In this document: piece after piece, positions 5,498-7,129 of the stretch
Layout of the letters: every line of letters starts with the position of its first letter
Position numbering within the stretch: the first letter of the stretch is position 1
Assembly (NCBI GenBank): GCA_949298295.1
Contig: CASFWS010000052.1
Coordinates: 1-7,129 of the forward strand
Length of the DNA stretch: 7,129 nt
Origin: an uncultured Bacillota bacterium
GTDB lineage: Bacteria; Bacillota_I; Bacilli_A; RFN20; CAG-826
Direction: 5' to 3'
Notes under the pieces: model-generated
What the model was told of the DNA's origin: nothing
Seen by the model: the letters and a program-made list of their open reading frames with translations, nothing else
The model's database searches: none
Program-made: the position numbers and the translations under genes

Positions 5498-5719
5498 CTA
5501 GTTTTTGTACCGGAACGTGATGCGCCCGCGTGTTAAGTCATAAGGCGAGAACTGGACGGTAACCCGATCGCCGGGAAGAATGCGGATGTAGTGCATCCGG
5601 ATTTTGCCCGAAACGCAGGCTAGGACTACCGCTCCGTTGGATAGTTTCACCTTGAACATGGCGTTGGGGAGATTCTCCAACACCGTCGCTTCGACTTCGA
5701 TGCAGTCTTCTTTGCTCAA
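5498..5719 (-). CDS. infA: Translation initiation factor IF-1 (TTG start)
   Basis: 73 residues forming a single S1-like OB fold that occupies the 30S A site during initiation. The conserved blocks EVEATVLENLPNAMFKVKL (8-26), VSGKIRMHYIRILPGDRV (36-53) and SPYDLTRGRITFRYK (58-72) are near consensus. The start codon is TTG (minus strand, 5719-5717) and overlaps the map stop as TTGA. AAGGAG lies seven bases upstream of the TTG and the second residue onward (SKEDCIEVE) aligns with the usual MAKED start, so TTG is well supported. Overlap with map suggests reinitiation coupling. Confidence 0.96.
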   Translation of the reverse strand: MSKEDCIEVEATVLENLPNAMFKVKLSNGAVVLACVSGKIRMHYIRILPGDRVTVQFSPYDLTRGRITFRYKN

Positions 5720-6480
5720 GAGCCTTCTCCTTCCTGCCGAGTGAGGATCTCGGCGCCCGTTGAGGTGATGGCCACCGTGTTTTCGTAGTGGGCGGCATAC
5801 TTGTGGTCGCGGGTGACGGCCGTCCAGCCGTCGGGGAGGACCCGGAGGCTGTTCTTGCCTTCCATCACCATCGGTTCGATGGCGAGGGTCATCCCTTCCC
5901 TCAGGACCGGCCCGGTTCCGGGGCGGCCGTAGTTGGGGATGTAGGGATCTTCGTGCATCGCCCGCCCGATGCCGTGGCCGGTGTACTCGCGGGGGACGCT
6001 ATAGCCGCAGGCCAACGCGTGTTCCTCGATGGCGTGGCAGACGTCCCCGAGCCTGACGCCCGGGCGAAGCATCCGATAGGCGATTTCGAAGCACTCCTGC
6101 GTCTCTTTGATAAGGCGCAGGTGTTCCTCCTTCACGATTCCGACCGGATAGGTCCGGCAGGCGTCGGCGTGGTAGCCGTTTTTCCTGGCTACGAGGTCGA
6201 CGGAGACGATGTCCCCGTCGTGGAGGATCTTCTTGCTCGAGGGAATCCCGTGGACGAGGACTTCGTTGACCGAGACGCAAGCCGCGCCCGGGAAGCCGCC
6301 ATAGCCTTTTTCGGCATTGATGGCTCCCATTTCCTCCATCGTCTCATCGACGAGCTCGGCGATCTCGAGGGTCGAGACGCCGGGCTTAATGAAGTCCTCG
6401 AGGCGGGCGAAGCACTCGATGAGCACTTTCCCCGCCTCTTTCATGAGGCCGATTTCGGCTTCGGATTTGAGGACGATCAT
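5716..6480 (-). CDS. map: Type I methionine aminopeptidase
   Basis: 254 residues, standard for the short type I enzyme without an N-terminal extension. It removes initiator Met from nascent proteins in the cytoplasm. All five metal ligands are visible: D95 (SVDL), D106 (ADACRT), H169 (TGHGIG), E202 (AIEPM) and E233 (HYENTV), together with the substrate-contacting H77 (VHGIP). The ATG overlaps the adk stop by one base (TAATG), with only a weak GGGA upstream, so translation probably depends on coupling to adk. Its TGA stop overlaps infA, which argues that TGA is read as stop here. Confidence 0.97.
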   Translation of the reverse strand: MIVLKSEAEIGLMKEAGKVLIECFARLEDFIKPGVSTLEIAELVDETMEEMGAINAEKGYGGFPGAACVSVNEVLVHGIPSSKKILHDGDIVSVDLVARKNGYHADACRTYPVGIVKEEHLRLIKETQECFEIAYRMLRPGVRLGDVCHAIEEHALACGYSVPREYTGHGIGRAMHEDPYIPNYGRPGTGPVLREGMTLAIEPMVMEGKNSLRVLPDGWTAVTRDHKYAAHYENTVAITSTGAEILTRQEGEGS

Positions 6481-7127
6481 TATTTCCCGAGGAGGGCGAG
6501 CAGCTCCGACTGCATGTTGAGGATGGGAAGGGTTCCGTCGAAGCTATGGAGGAGGCCTTCCTTCTTGTAGTAGTCAAGGAGCGGCTCGGTGGACTTGTAG
6601 TAGTTCTCGAGACGGACCTTGAAGGAGTCGACGTTGTCGTCTTTCCGTTGGATGAGAGGAGTCCCGCAGTAGTCGCAGATCCCTTCCTTCTTCGGCTTCA
6701 TGGTGTTGACGTTGAAGGAAGCGCCGCACTTCGGGCAAACCCGCCGCCCGGCAATCCGGGAGACGAGCACCTCGCTCGGGCACTCGATGTCGATCACGAG
6801 GTTGACCTCGCGGCCGATTTCGGGGCCGAACTTCTTGAGGGCCTCAGCCTGCGGAATGGTCCGCGGGAAGCCATCGAGGAGGTAGCCATTGGCGCAGTCG
6901 GGGCGCGAGAGGCGCTCCTTGACCAGTTCGCAGGTGAGCTCGTCGCTCACGAGGCCACCGCCGTTGACGATGTCCTTGATCTTGTTGCCGAGCTCGGAAC
7001 CGGAAGCCATCGCTTCGCGGAACATGTCGCCGGTCGAGATGTGCGGGAGCTTGTATTCGGTCGAGATCCACTTGGCGTGGGTTCCCTTCCCCGCTCCCGG
7101 CGGGCCCATGAGGATGATGTTGAGCAT
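6480..7127 (-). CDS. adk: Adenylate kinase, zinc-lid type
   Basis: 215 residues, complete. It interconverts ATP plus AMP with two ADP. The P-loop GPPGAGKGT is at 8-16, the AMP-binding STGDMFR at 31-37, and LLDGFPRT at 83-90. The long LID domain contains a four-cysteine structural zinc site: C131-x2-C134 and C151-x2-C154 (CPKC, CDYC), typical of Gram-positive type enzymes. RLENYY (172-177) follows. The ATG is preceded by TA, making TAATG, so the gene upstream of the window (secY in the conserved order) probably ends in an overlapping TAA. Stop overlap with map continues the same compact style. Confidence 0.98.
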   Translation of the reverse strand: MLNIILMGPPGAGKGTHAKWISTEYKLPHISTGDMFREAMASGSELGNKIKDIVNGGGLVSDELTCELVKERLSRPDCANGYLLDGFPRTIPQAEALKKFGPEIGREVNLVIDIECPSEVLVSRIAGRRVCPKCGASFNVNTMKPKKEGICDYCGTPLIQRKDDNVDSFKVRLENYYKSTEPLLDYYKKEGLLHSFDGTLPILNMQSELLALLGK

Positions 7128-7129
7128 TA
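7127..7129 (-). other. Possible stop codon of the upstream gene (secY expected)
   Basis: The last three bases read TAA on the minus strand and overlap the adk ATG by one base, exactly as the adk stop overlaps map. In the conserved spc operon order secY precedes adk. No coding sequence of that gene is within the window, so this is inference from context. Confidence 0.4.

Noticed and set aside
5716..5718. TGA read as tryptophan (Mollicutes code 4)
   Set aside because: map ends at the family's normal length exactly at this TGA, and infA starts in overlap with it, so it works as a stop.

Overview
The window is a GC-rich bacterial segment in which every supported gene lies on the minus strand, so transcription runs from high to low coordinates. 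The order adk-map-infA-rpmJ-rpsM-rpsK-rpoA-rplQ is the classical end of the spc/alpha ribosomal operons. The absence of rpsD between rpsK and rpoA, a zinc-type adenylate kinase with four lid cysteines, and a LemA plus DUF3137 pair all fit Bacillota. My best guess is an uncultured anaerobic Bacilli or Mollicutes-related lineage with unusually high GC; this is inference only. TGA appears to serve as a stop (map), so the standard bacterial code fits.

Region by region, in transcription order. (1) 7129-3112 is a compact translation and transcription block: adk (nucleotide balance, zinc lid), map (N-terminal Met removal), infA (IF1), rpmJ (L36), rpsM (S13), rpsK (S11), rpoA (RNA polymerase alpha) and rplQ (L17). 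adk/map and map/infA overlap at stop and start, and infA uses TTG. The block ends at a strong intrinsic terminator at 3071-3097. (2) 3069-1487 holds lemA with its own extended -10 promoter, then a two-TM DUF3137 protein. A second terminator-like hairpin lies between them, immediately before the DUF3137 start codon. (3) 1486-1363 is an AT-rich intergenic stretch packed with repeated ATTACCGATAT/ATATCGGTAAT elements and a good sigma-A-type promoter. (4) 1362-1 encodes a NuoE-like 2Fe-2S subunit and the first 293 residues of a NuoF/HydB-like flavoprotein. Together these are the NADH-oxidising module typical of multimeric [FeFe] hydrogenases or related NAD(P)H-linked oxidoreductases; the catalytic subunit would lie beyond position 1.

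The most interesting signal is the leader of the nuoE-nuoF operon. Four copies of one motif flank and overlap the promoter. A 9-bp inverted repeat encloses the -10 box and is followed by seven Ts, so it could be a repressor operator, a terminator for read-through, or both. A 12-bp perfect inverted repeat further upstream shares one arm with it, which makes the possible RNA hairpins mutually exclusive. I see no sign of a defence system, mobile element, CRISPR array, tRNA or rRNA.
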